From: CAZLQR01 sp964366455
Lineage (GTDB): Bacteria; Patescibacteriota; Microgenomatia; UBA1406; GWC2-37-13
DNA length: 33,431 bases
Reading direction: 5' to 3'
Assembly: GCA_964366455.1 (NCBI GenBank)
Contig: CAYISZ010000009.1
Location: 1 to 33,431 of the forward strand
In this document: piece by piece, positions 15,413 to 23,231 of the stretch
How positions within the stretch are numbered: position 1 is the stretch's first letter
Layout of the letters: each line of letters opens with the position of its first letter
Made by a program: the position numbers and the translations under genes
Notes under the pieces: model-generated
What the model was told of the DNA's origin: nothing
What the model saw: the letters and a program-made list of their open reading frames with translations, nothing else
Database searches by the model: none

Positions 15413-15999
15413 TTGATGAGCGATTTATTATTCTAGGAACGATTATTGGTTTTTTAGGCAGTCTTCATTACGTAGTCGATACTGTAAAAGGGAAAGTAAA
15501 GCCTAACAGGGTTTCATGGTTTATGTGGGCTCTAGCGCCGCTAGTTGCTTTCTTTGCGGAAATTCAACAAGGCGTTGGTTTACATGCCTTACTTACTTTT
15601 TCTGTAGGATTCAATCCGCTTCTTGTTTTCATTGCTTCTTTTTTTAATAAAAAGGCTCAGTGGAAAATCACAAAAGTAGATCTGATCTGTGGAGCTCTTT
15701 CACTTCTGGGATTAGCACTTTGGGCTTTTACCAGAATCGGAAACGTAGCGATATTCTTTGCGATACTTGCTGACGGTCTGGCTGCGATACCTACGATTTT
15801 AAAGTCTTATAAGGCGCCTGAAACAGAAAGTTGGATTGTGTTTTTCCTAGGATTTATAAGTTCTGGGATTACGCTTCTTGCAATTAAAACATGGGACTTT
15901 GCACATTACGGCTTCCCACTTTATATTTTTGCAGTAACTGCAATTTTTGTTCTACTCATTAGGTTCAAACTCGGCAAACGCTTAAGCCAAATGTTCTAA
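15409..15999 (+). CDS. integral membrane protein with two PQ-loop-like repeats
   Basis: This 196-residue protein has about six to seven membrane helices. Two halves look related: GFLGSLHYVVDTVKGKVKPN near the N-terminus and DGLAAIPTILKSYKAPETES near residue 125-145. Each has a helix-(P)-x-I-x-K-polar pattern like PQ-loop/SemiSWEET carriers, but a true Pro-Gln pair is missing, so this is tentative. It overlaps the GT39-like gene by ATGA, suggesting coupled translation and a role near glycan assembly. Its 3' end overlaps the convergent GtrB-like gene by 4 bp. Confidence 0.6.
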   Translation: MIDERFIILGTIIGFLGSLHYVVDTVKGKVKPNRVSWFMWALAPLVAFFAEIQQGVGLHALLTFSVGFNPLLVFIASFFNKKAQWKITKVDLICGALSLLGLALWAFTRIGNVAIFFAILADGLAAIPTILKSYKAPETESWIVFFLGFISSGITLLAIKTWDFAHYGFPLYIFAVTAIFVLLIRFKLGKRLSQMF

Positions 16000-16922
16000 A
16001 ACCCGATTGTCGAATCGATAATGTATTGAGGACGGGCCTTGATTTCGTCATACATTCTTCTCATGTACTCTCCGACAACGCCTAGTGAGAACAATTGTAG
16101 TCCGCCAATGAACATGATAAGAATTACTGTTGTCGCAAATCCTGGTACAGCATTGTAGTTATGCGTGAAGAATTTCTGATAACCAGCCCAAATCGATCCG
16201 ATTAGTGAAAACAAAATTCCAAGAAACCCAATCCAAGTAATGCCCTGTAGTGGCACATATGAAAAAGAGAAGATACCGTCTGATGCAAGTTTGAATAACT
16301 TGGACATCGTGTACTTACTCTCGCCTGCATTTCTCGCATCTCGATTATAAGCAAGGCCGGTCTGCTTAAACCCAACCCAGCTTCTTAGGCCTCGTACAAA
16401 TCTATTTCTTTCAGGCAAAGAATTAATAGCATCAATCATTCTCCTACTCATCACGCAGAAGTCTCCACTGTCTAGTGGTATATCTACATTTGCGAGTGCC
16501 TTCAGTATTCTATAGTAAGAGCTGTATGCAAACTTCTTCCATGCAGTTTCTTTCCTATTCTTTCTTATCGCATAAACCGTATCATAGCCACTCTCAAGTT
16601 TCTGAAAAAACTCCGGTAATATTTCTGGCGGATCCTGCAAATCTGCATCCAAAATCGCAACCATTTCTCCTGAGCAGTACTTTAGTCCTGCACTTACAGC
16701 GGTCTGGTGGCCAAAGTTTCTCGAGAAGTTAATAATCTTTACTGCCGAATCTTTTTTATGTAATGCTTCGAGTTTCTCAACAGTACGATCAGTTGATCCG
16801 TCATTTACGAAGATCGTTTCATATGAAGATTTGAACTTACTCATAACCTTTGAGATTCGCTCATAAAGCTGTTGAATATTTTCACTCTCGTTGTAGACCG
16901 GAAGAATTATGGAGTACTTCAT
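15996..16922 (-). CDS. polyprenyl-phosphate glycosyltransferase, GtrB/DPM-like GT2
   Basis: This 308-residue protein has an N-terminal GT-A domain: LPVYNESEN, VNDGSTDRT (39-47), NFSRNFGHQTA (65-75) and the catalytic LDADLQDPPE (91-100). Two membrane helices follow at about 228-250 and 262-285, with a final GEYMRRMYDEIKARP segment. This is the layout of GtrB/CsbB/ArnC-like enzymes, which make undecaprenyl-phosphate sugars for outer-face GT-C enzymes. The ATG at 16922 is chosen because TATAAT ends 6 nt before it and the upstream alternative adds eight non-conserved residues. It is divergent from a GT-C gene that may use its product. Confidence 0.93.
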   Translation of the reverse strand: MKYSIILPVYNESENIQQLYERISKVMSKFKSSYETIFVNDGSTDRTVEKLEALHKKDSAVKIINFSRNFGHQTAVSAGLKYCSGEMVAILDADLQDPPEILPEFFQKLESGYDTVYAIRKNRKETAWKKFAYSSYYRILKALANVDIPLDSGDFCVMSRRMIDAINSLPERNRFVRGLRSWVGFKQTGLAYNRDARNAGESKYTMSKLFKLASDGIFSFSYVPLQGITWIGFLGILFSLIGSIWAGYQKFFTHNYNAVPGFATTVILIMFIGGLQLFSLGVVGEYMRRMYDEIKARPQYIIDSTIGF

Positions 16923-16928
16923 TGAAGT

Positions 16929-16938
16929 ATTATATAAT
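16929..16938. promoter_or_regulatory. bidirectional leaderless promoter, 16922 / 16946 pair
   Basis: The 23-bp gap holds two perfect, overlapping TATAAT boxes on opposite strands: the minus one at 16929-16934 (6 nt before the ATG at 16922) and the plus one at 16933-16938 (7 nt before the ATG at 16946). They share 2 bp. This is the clearest of the four bidirectional promoters; no -35 box is apparent. Confidence 0.65.
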
Positions 16939-16945
16939 AATCTCA

Positions 16946-18475
16946 ATGTTTGATATATCGAGTGTAGTCAATTGGTATAAAAAGACCTTTACTAAACGTG
17001 ACATTTTTTATTTTGCTCTCCTAGTAGTCGCCTATCTAGCAACACGATTAATTAATCTGGACAAACTCCCCATCTTTACCGATGAAGGAATTTACATTCA
17101 CTGGTCTAAAATTGCTTGGAAAGATGCTGCTTGGCGTTTCATATCCTTAACCGACGGGAAGCAACCGCTTCACACCTGGGGAATGATTCCATTTCTCAAG
17201 ATTTTTTCTCCTAATATGCTCTTGGGCGGAAGGATGTTCTCGGTACTTTCGGGCTTAGTAGCGCTCAAGGGAATTTTTGCACTTTCTCATTACCTCTGGG
17301 GTAAAAAGACCGCTTATGTTGCTTCGGTTTTTTACATCTTTACGCCAATGTTCTTATTCTACGATCGCATGGCTCTTGCTGACTCAGCCGTCAACGCTGG
17401 ATTTATTTGGGTGCTGTTTGGATCAATACTACTGGTCCGAACACTTCGCATGGATGTTGCTCTGGGTCTCGGATTAACGGCTGGAATGGCAGTACTAACC
17501 AAATCATCTTCGCAAATGTTTATTGCTCTAAGTGCTCTTGCGCCAATACTGACCTATCAAAAAGGAATTAAAAAATTCCTATCAAAAGCGCTTAATTATT
17601 ATCTTTTATATCTTGTTGTTTGCTTCCTATCTCTTGTCATTTACAACGTACAAAGACTTTCACCCTATCTCCATTATGTAAATCAAAAGAACGGAACATT
17701 TGTTCTGACCTTCGCAGAATTTTTTTCAAACCCATTCTCTCAGCTGCTTGGAAACCTTCCGTTGATTCCGTGGTATGTCTTTTCTGAAATGGGATATGTT
17801 TTAGGAGTGATGGGTGTAGTTGGGCTGGTTTTGTTAATCAAAAAAGATTGGAGACTCGGACTTTACCTTGCTGCTTGGTTACTTTTTCCATATGTCGCCA
17901 TTTCATTTTTTGCTAAGGTAGTTTTCCCAAGATACCTAATCTTCTTCGCAACCTTGCTGATCCTATCGGCCGCTTATTTATTTTCCAATCTGAAAAATAA
18001 GAAGCTCTACGTTCTATGTTCTATGTTATATGTTTCAAGCATCGGCTACTTTAACTACACGATTCTTTTTGACAATCAAAAAATTCCTTTCCCTCCAGTT
18101 GATCGCGGGCAATATATTGAAAGTGTGAATGCTGGATACGGACTTAAGGAGCTCGTTCAGTTCGCTCGTGAAAAGTCTGCAGATAAACCTGTTATCTTAC
18201 TTGCTGAGGGAAATTTTGGTGTGGTTGGAGATATGCTTGATTCGTCTACGGGTGTTGGTGAAAAGATTACCGTTAGAGGTTACTGGCCGCTTAATGAAAA
18301 AGATCTGTACGACAATCAGAAAGAACTAAAAAGCAATTACGTCTATGTGGTCTACTCGCACAAACGAATAGGAGACATCTTGCCTATCTGGCCACTTAAG
18401 TTAGTCAAAGAATATAAAAGACCATACGGCGACTCAGCTTTTACGCTTCTTGAACTTACCGACGCTAAACAATAA
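16946..18475 (+). CDS. GT39-like membrane glycosyltransferase
   Basis: This 509-residue protein has about 11 membrane helices. The first outer loop has FTDEGIYIHW (Asp-Glu catalytic pair) and DGKQPLHTW, equivalent to the KPPL-x-x-W motif of ArnT-like enzymes. RYLIFFATLL corresponds to the late RY motif. A soluble outer domain follows (about 370-509). The ATG at 16946 is chosen over an upstream in-frame ATG at 16850, which lies inside the divergent gene, because of the TATAAT at 16933-16938. A heptamer array is translated as YVLCSMLYV at the start of a helix. The last 42 bp overlap the convergent gene antisense. Confidence 0.85.
   Translation: MFDISSVVNWYKKTFTKRDIFYFALLVVAYLATRLINLDKLPIFTDEGIYIHWSKIAWKDAAWRFISLTDGKQPLHTWGMIPFLKIFSPNMLLGGRMFSVLSGLVALKGIFALSHYLWGKKTAYVASVFYIFTPMFLFYDRMALADSAVNAGFIWVLFGSILLVRTLRMDVALGLGLTAGMAVLTKSSSQMFIALSALAPILTYQKGIKKFLSKALNYYLLYLVVCFLSLVIYNVQRLSPYLHYVNQKNGTFVLTFAEFFSNPFSQLLGNLPLIPWYVFSEMGYVLGVMGVVGLVLLIKKDWRLGLYLAAWLLFPYVAISFFAKVVFPRYLIFFATLLILSAAYLFSNLKNKKLYVLCSMLYVSSIGYFNYTILFDNQKIPFPPVDRGQYIESVNAGYGLKELVQFAREKSADKPVILLAEGNFGVVGDMLDSSTGVGEKITVRGYWPLNEKDLYDNQKELKSNYVYVVYSHKRIGDILPIWPLKLVKEYKRPYGDSAFTLLELTDAKQ
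18005..18039 (+). repeat. intragenic heptamer tandem array
   Basis: Five 7-bp units lie in a row: CTCTACG, TTCTATG, TTCTATG, TTATATG, TTTCAAG. They are read in frame as LYVLCSMLYVSS. The same peptide core YVLCSMLY is encoded by the array at 19603-19630 in a different gene on the other strand. Confidence 0.75.
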
Positions 18476-20212
18476 TATAGTCACAGCTAAACTTGCTAAC
18501 GAAACCGCGCTGGACCATTTTCGCACAGGCGTATCTTCAAATCTAAACTCCAGATTATGAACGCTGCTTGGCACTTGAACAGCGATTAATTTATATTTAT
18601 TGTTGTCAGATATAGGTAATCGTCCCCCATCGATGTACGCAGTCCAACCTGGAAAATTGAAAGTATTTAATGTAAAAACGAAGGGCTTCGGTGAGTTTAT
18701 GCCAAAAGCTTTCTCATTAAACTTATCCACTACTTGAGTCACTTTGGCGTCATTCTTTGAAACTTGATACTCCTGCCTGCCGGCAGGCATGGTGATACTT
18801 GATACTTTCTTCTGGTTAATATCAAATACACTTGTGTCGTACTTCGACTTTTTAAGAGGTACTCCTTTGGGGCTAAACTCAAATGAACTACTGCTTACAT
18901 TCCAAGCTATCTCGTTAAATGAGGTTAGTTCCGCATCTGTTTTTTTAACGTAAGACTCAGGTCTAAAATATTTATGATATTGAAAAATAGTTCCTGAAAT
19001 AATAATTAAAGACATTAACAATATTATTTTGTCGCTATTGGATCCCCGCATTCCTTGCCTACCGGCAGGCAGGCGCGAGGATGACAACGCCTCATATACA
19101 AACTGGACGAAAAATCCTCCGAGAATCGCGATGAAAACTCCAGCGAAGGTTAGGAATCTCCATGGAAACTGTAGGTACTGCAAAGGCGCAACATAGTCCC
19201 AGATAAATTTAGAATACTCGGTTGTCATGAAGAGGCTGAGAGATAATAATAGAATGTAGAGCGTGTAACTTAGAACTTCCGGCTTCTTAATTCGTTTTTT
19301 GATTACAAGAAGCAAAAATAAAACAAGTGAGAGAACTGCGAGGGCGATGTGGATTTTACCTAGTTGAAAGCTCATTGCGTCTGCCAATCCTGGACCTGAT
19401 CCTCCGTAACCCCAAGTTGACTGCCACAACTGCATCGGCTGTACAAAGTGGACAGTGTATAATGCCAACTCCTTAGTAAGTATTGAGTCAACTAGCGTGA
19501 ACCTGCGCTCCAGCATTGATGGAAGCCAGTAGAAGGCGGACAATGTAGCTCCAAGGAAACCTCCAAGAAAAACATGAACTAGAAACTTGAACTTCTTTGG
19601 AGCATAGAGCATAGAGCATAGAACGTAAATCGCACAGAAAAAAGCGAAGGGGAAGGCTACAAAAACATGGCTTAGAATGAGTAGCGCTAATGAAATACCA
19701 AAAAACACTGCGCGCTTAATCGTTTGTTTCTCTTTCAGCAATTCTAAACTTAAAAATGCGAATGGTAATATATTCATTCCCCAAAACTCAGCAAACGCTC
19801 CTCGCACATAGACCAACGTCGCGTGATAAGTAAAAAAAGTAAACAACGTTGCCGCCGCCAAACCTGCAACTTTCGACTTTATAACTTTATAACCAAGCGC
19901 GTACATCCCTACCGCGCCTAGACCATACCCTAGCATTATCATCGCCTTTATTGACCAAATATACGAAGCTCCCAACAGCCTAAACAATTCAGAAACGTAA
20001 TAGACTAAAGGAGGATAAAAATTAAACAATGGATATCCGAAATTAAATCCAAGCAAATCCACCCATCGGGGAAACAGATAGCCTTGGTGGATGCCTTTAT
20101 CGAGCAAAAACAAGCGAGCAATGTGTTGGAAATCGTGCATCGAAAAGTACCAGGGATTTAGTAAACTTAAAAACGTAGGTATTGCTATAATCAAAAGAGC
20201 TAGGTAGAACAT
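18434..20212 (-). CDS. polytopic membrane protein, PTPS-related GT-C-like family
   Basis: This 592-residue protein shares its motifs with the 1936-3591 protein: an acidic first loop (MHDFQHIAR, HD at 26-27), FGYPLFNFYPP (about 58-68), VRGAFAEFW and LQFPWRF. It has about 12 helices and a C-terminal outer domain (about 400-565) with one last helix. Three repeat-derived segments are translated within it: the heptamer array (YVLCSMLY), one PAGRQG element in the loop after SSSR, and one MPAGRQ element in the outer domain. This makes it a host of three short inserts in one gene. Glycan assembly is the likely role, by context. It starts 18 bp from the divergent gene at 20231. Confidence 0.8.
   Translation of the reverse strand: MFYLALLIIAIPTFLSLLNPWYFSMHDFQHIARLFLLDKGIHQGYLFPRWVDLLGFNFGYPLFNFYPPLVYYVSELFRLLGASYIWSIKAMIMLGYGLGAVGMYALGYKVIKSKVAGLAAATLFTFFTYHATLVYVRGAFAEFWGMNILPFAFLSLELLKEKQTIKRAVFFGISLALLILSHVFVAFPFAFFCAIYVLCSMLYAPKKFKFLVHVFLGGFLGATLSAFYWLPSMLERRFTLVDSILTKELALYTVHFVQPMQLWQSTWGYGGSGPGLADAMSFQLGKIHIALAVLSLVLFLLLVIKKRIKKPEVLSYTLYILLLSLSLFMTTEYSKFIWDYVAPLQYLQFPWRFLTFAGVFIAILGGFFVQFVYEALSSSRLPAGRQGMRGSNSDKIILLMSLIIISGTIFQYHKYFRPESYVKKTDAELTSFNEIAWNVSSSSFEFSPKGVPLKKSKYDTSVFDINQKKVSSITMPAGRQEYQVSKNDAKVTQVVDKFNEKAFGINSPKPFVFTLNTFNFPGWTAYIDGGRLPISDNNKYKLIAVQVPSSVHNLEFRFEDTPVRKWSSAVSLASLAVTILLFSVGKFKKRKS
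18762..18806. repeat. PAGRQ palindrome flanked by 10-bp direct repeats
   Basis: The perfect 16-bp palindrome TGCCTGCCGGCAGGCA (18774-18789) is read on the minus strand as MPAGRQ. The decamer ACTTGATACT occurs on both sides, at 18762-18771 and 18797-18806. The flanking direct repeats look like a duplication that came with the insertion. Confidence 0.8.
19042..19082. repeat. composite hairpin element, LPAGRQG type
   Basis: The inner palindrome (19056-19071, one mismatch from TGCCTGCCGGCAGGCA) sits inside outer arms ATCCCCGC (19042-19049) and GCGAGGAT (19075-19082) that pair with one mismatch. It is read in frame as RLPAGRQGMRGSN in a loop of the PTPS-related protein. The mismatches suggest an older copy than the other two. 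Confidence 0.7.
19603..19630 (-). repeat. intragenic heptamer tandem array
   Basis: On the plus strand the units are CATAGAG, CATAGAG, CATAGAA, CGTAAAT. On the coding (minus) strand this is the (C/T)TCTATG family, read as IYVLCSMLYAP. Confidence 0.72.
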
Positions 20213-20219
20213 TAGTGTT

Positions 20220-20226
20220 TATTATA
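20220..20226. promoter_or_regulatory. bidirectional leaderless promoter, 20212 / 20231 pair
   Basis: The 18-bp gap holds TATAAT on the minus strand (20221-20226), 8 nt before the ATG at 20212, and TATTAT on the plus strand (20220-20225), 5 nt before the ATG at 20231. The two boxes overlap by 5 bp. No -35 boxes are apparent. Confidence 0.55.
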
Positions 20227-20230
20227 TAAC

Positions 20231-21754
20231 ATGGATACATTCAAGAAAAAACTATTCCTTGGAATATTTTTCATAGTAACGATTCTTTTTTGCTACTTAA
20301 GACTAAATCCGATAATTAACCAAACAATCCCCTACACATTTGATCAGGGAAGAGATTTTTTAAAGGTTGAAGAGGTTGTAAAGTATCGCAACATAACATT
20401 CATAGGACCAACTACCGGAATTCAAGGGCTATTTCATGGAGCTTGGTGGTACTACTTTCTTACTATTCCTTACTTTATCTCGCAGGCAAATCCTTTAGGA
20501 TTCGCGACATTTATTTTTATCATCAGCTTATTACAGTTTCTATTATTTACATGGTTTTTGAAAAAGAAGTTTGATAATGAATCTGCTTTGGTTTTTGCCA
20601 CGTTAGTCGCAACATCATCATATTTTGTATCAACCTCAATCTTCGTGATTAGTAGCGTTATGACGCTTCCGTTCATACTCCTTTTCATTTATTTCTTGTA
20701 TAGATTCTTGGAGAACAAAAGTCCTAAGTATCTTTTTCTTCAGTTTCTAAGTCTTGGGTTTGTCTTGGAGTCAGAGCTTCCAACAGGACTATTTCTTATC
20801 CCAGCATTTTTGCTCTCGGTAGTTGCAGTACGAGAATTTAGACAGTTCTTTCCAAAAATTAAGTACGGCCTATTTGCATTGGCAGGACTTTTGATACCTG
20901 TAATACCAAGGGTTTTATTTGAAGTAAAAAATAATTTCCCTGAGGTAAAAATTGTATTGGGTTTTATACAACATCCAAAATATTTTAATCCATCTCCTTT
21001 TCAGGCACGTTTTCTTGAGAGAGTGACTCTCTTCTATGACTACTACATTAACCTGTTTCCCGATAAAAATATCGTACTCGCGATTTTTACAGGAATTCTG
21101 GTTGTGTACGGTCTTGTTGTGGGGTATGGTCACTTCACAAAGTTGATTAAAAGATTCTTCAGGTTATTGCTTGGCACCTTTGTTTTTCTCTTTGTCCTAT
21201 CGCTCTTTTATAAAGACAACTTTTGGTTTAACTATTATGAAGGGCTGTCCTATTATTACGTTCTATTTCTTGCATTTGCTGTCTACGGTCTCAAAAAAGC
21301 TAAAATAAAATATTCAGTTCTTAAAATAATGCCAATTGCACTCGTTGTAATTATTGTACTTATGGCTTTGTTAAACCTACTAAGAAACTTGCAACAAGAA
21401 CCCGAAATTATAGGAATGAAGACTCAAGTATCTGTAGTGGAACATATTTATAAAGAGGCTGGAGTTAACGATTTATGCGTGAGAGTGTATACTCCTCCTG
21501 TTATACCTCACACTTACGACTACCTATTTAGCTATTACTCTCAATCGAAGGGTTTCAGATCTCCTTCACATGATTTTATAAAGAACAAATGTTATTTTGT
21601 TATGGAAAAGGAACAGGAGGGAATTAATTTTAAACTTAGAGTCGTGAAATGGCGTGAAGAAAATATTCCGCTAAACTCTACTCTAATTAAAAAAACTCAG
21701 ATTAGCGATAATGTTTCTGTAGAGGTTTGGCAAGAAAAGCGTGTCCAGGATTGA
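20231..21754 (+). CDS. GT-C glycosyltransferase-like protein, GRD subfamily
   Basis: This 507-residue polytopic protein carries FDQGRD (37-42), IGP (58-60) and GLFHGAWWYY in the first outer loop, the signature shared with the proteins starting at 3588 and 11619. It has about 11 helices and a soluble C-terminus (about 395-507) with two Cys residues (CVRV and KNKC). It heads a plus-strand run with the Wzx-like and GT2 genes. Sugar donor and acceptor are unknown; membership of the PMT/ArnT-like fold is inferred from topology and the acidic loop. Confidence 0.77.
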   Translation: MDTFKKKLFLGIFFIVTILFCYLRLNPIINQTIPYTFDQGRDFLKVEEVVKYRNITFIGPTTGIQGLFHGAWWYYFLTIPYFISQANPLGFATFIFIISLLQFLLFTWFLKKKFDNESALVFATLVATSSYFVSTSIFVISSVMTLPFILLFIYFLYRFLENKSPKYLFLQFLSLGFVLESELPTGLFLIPAFLLSVVAVREFRQFFPKIKYGLFALAGLLIPVIPRVLFEVKNNFPEVKIVLGFIQHPKYFNPSPFQARFLERVTLFYDYYINLFPDKNIVLAIFTGILVVYGLVVGYGHFTKLIKRFFRLLLGTFVFLFVLSLFYKDNFWFNYYEGLSYYYVLFLAFAVYGLKKAKIKYSVLKIMPIALVVIIVLMALLNLLRNLQQEPEIIGMKTQVSVVEHIYKEAGVNDLCVRVYTPPVIPHTYDYLFSYYSQSKGFRSPSHDFIKNKCYFVMEKEQEGINFKLRVVKWREENIPLNSTLIKKTQISDNVSVEVWQEKRVQD

Positions 21755-21777
21755 TATACTAAAAGGTAATCATTACC
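21755..21777 (+). promoter_or_regulatory. -10 box and small palindrome in the Wzx leader
   Basis: TATACT (21755-21760) is followed by GGTAATCATTACC (21765-21777), a 6-bp inverted repeat with one central base, ending 2 nt before the ATG at 21780. AAAAGG is the only Shine-Dalgarno-like run and lies partly within the palindrome. The -10 box could add a promoter inside the operon. Confidence 0.35.
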
Positions 21778-21779
21778 CT

Positions 21780-23231
21780 ATGGACACACTCTCTCAGGAC
21801 GAACTTAAACGAAGAGGATTTATAAGTACGGTTAGTCTTTTCTTTCAAAGTGGCTACTCCGCCGTTCTAGGGCTTATCGCTAACTTAATCGTAACCATAC
21901 TGCTTAGCCCGCATATATTTGGTATTTATATCACCGTACTTTCAATAATCGCACTTCTAAACTATTTTTCAGACTTTGGCCTAGCAGCGTCGCTTATTCA
22001 GAAAAAAGATATGCTTGACGACGATGTAAAGACTACCTTCACAATACAACAAGCGCTCATTGTCGTACTAATAACTATTGGTTTTTTCGCAACCCCATAC
22101 GTACGTAATTTCTACAACTTACCAGTCGAGGGAATGTACCTGTATTGGTCTCTGTTATTCTCTTTCTTCATATCTTCTCTCAAAACCATTCCATCGGTCT
22201 TTCTCGAGCGAAGAATCAAATTTAACAAAGTAGTTTACGTTCAGGTTGTTGAGAACACTCTTTTTTACGCAACTGTCTCAGTACTTGCTTTAATGGGTTA
22301 CGGATTGATGAGCTTCACGTACGCAGTACTGCTACGCGCAGTTGTGGGTCTTGTACTTATTTATAAAATCTCACCTTGGAAGCCACAACTGGGAATTAAT
22401 AAGAACTCAATGAAAACGCTTATGTCTTTTGGCGTTCCATTTCAAGCAACGTCCTTTCTCGCTCTGTTTAAAGACGACCTGATAATTCTGTTCTTAGGTA
22501 AAATTTTAGGCTTTGAACTTCTGGGGTATGTGGGTTGGGCAAAAAAATGGGCCGATGCGCCACTGAGAGTTTTTATGGACAATGTAGGACGAGTCTTGTT
22601 CCCTGTTATGGCGCGGGTTCAGGACGATAAAGAGAAATTAAGAAACATTAGCCACAAACTTCTCTATTACCAAACGATGCTACTAGCGCCGGTACTAATC
22701 GGCATGATATTTGCTCTCCCGCTTTTAGTCACACTCATACCTCAGTACAGTAAGTGGTTACCAGCAATTCCTTTGTTCTATATCTTCGCGATATCGTCGT
22801 TGATTGTCTCGTTCTCCGCTCCTTTTATGGCGCTGTTTAACGCACTCGGCAAGGTGAAAATTACGTTTTCTTTCATGTTATTAATTACGGCTGTGACATG
22901 GATTCTTACACCAATTTTCACGACTAAGTTTGGAATCTATGGTTTCCCATTCACGCATTTGATTGTTTCTTCAACTCTTGGACTAATATTGTTTAAGGTT
23001 CGTTCTGAGCTTGATATGAAAATCCTTCCATCTATTTATAGACCACTTCTAGCCAGCGCTGGGATGGGTGTGATTCTATTTGGAATCAGACAGCTGTTTC
23101 CCGAACCATCCGTTCCTCTTTTGGTCATCGTGGCCTCAACCGGCGCGATATCATACTTCACCATTATGACCTACGTGTTTAAAACAAATATTTTTAAAGA
23201 ACTATTACAACTTAAGAAAGACCATGTCTGA
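21780..23231 (+). CDS. Wzx-type polysaccharide flippase (MOP superfamily)
   Basis: This 483-residue protein has about 12-14 membrane helices and the layout of PST/Wzx exporters: an N-terminal GFISTVSLFFQSGYSAVLGLIANLIV helix pair, SPHIFGIYITVLSI, FGLAASLIQ, and IPSVFLERRIKF, all typical of the family's first bundle. It should flip undecaprenyl-pyrophosphate glycans to the outer face. The ATG at 21780 is chosen over a GTG at 21741 because the extra 13 residues overlap the previous gene and are not family-like. It overlaps the GT2 gene downstream by 8 bp. No Wzy polymerase is recognised in the window. Confidence 0.9.
   Translation: MDTLSQDELKRRGFISTVSLFFQSGYSAVLGLIANLIVTILLSPHIFGIYITVLSIIALLNYFSDFGLAASLIQKKDMLDDDVKTTFTIQQALIVVLITIGFFATPYVRNFYNLPVEGMYLYWSLLFSFFISSLKTIPSVFLERRIKFNKVVYVQVVENTLFYATVSVLALMGYGLMSFTYAVLLRAVVGLVLIYKISPWKPQLGINKNSMKTLMSFGVPFQATSFLALFKDDLIILFLGKILGFELLGYVGWAKKWADAPLRVFMDNVGRVLFPVMARVQDDKEKLRNISHKLLYYQTMLLAPVLIGMIFALPLLVTLIPQYSKWLPAIPLFYIFAISSLIVSFSAPFMALFNALGKVKITFSFMLLITAVTWILTPIFTTKFGIYGFPFTHLIVSSTLGLILFKVRSELDMKILPSIYRPLLASAGMGVILFGIRQLFPEPSVPLLVIVASTGAISYFTIMTYVFKTNIFKELLQLKKDHV

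Noticed and set aside
18762..18806. Flanking direct repeats as the ends of an insertion sequence
   Set aside because: The insert is only 25 bp and encodes no transposase; at most it is a non-autonomous palindromic element.
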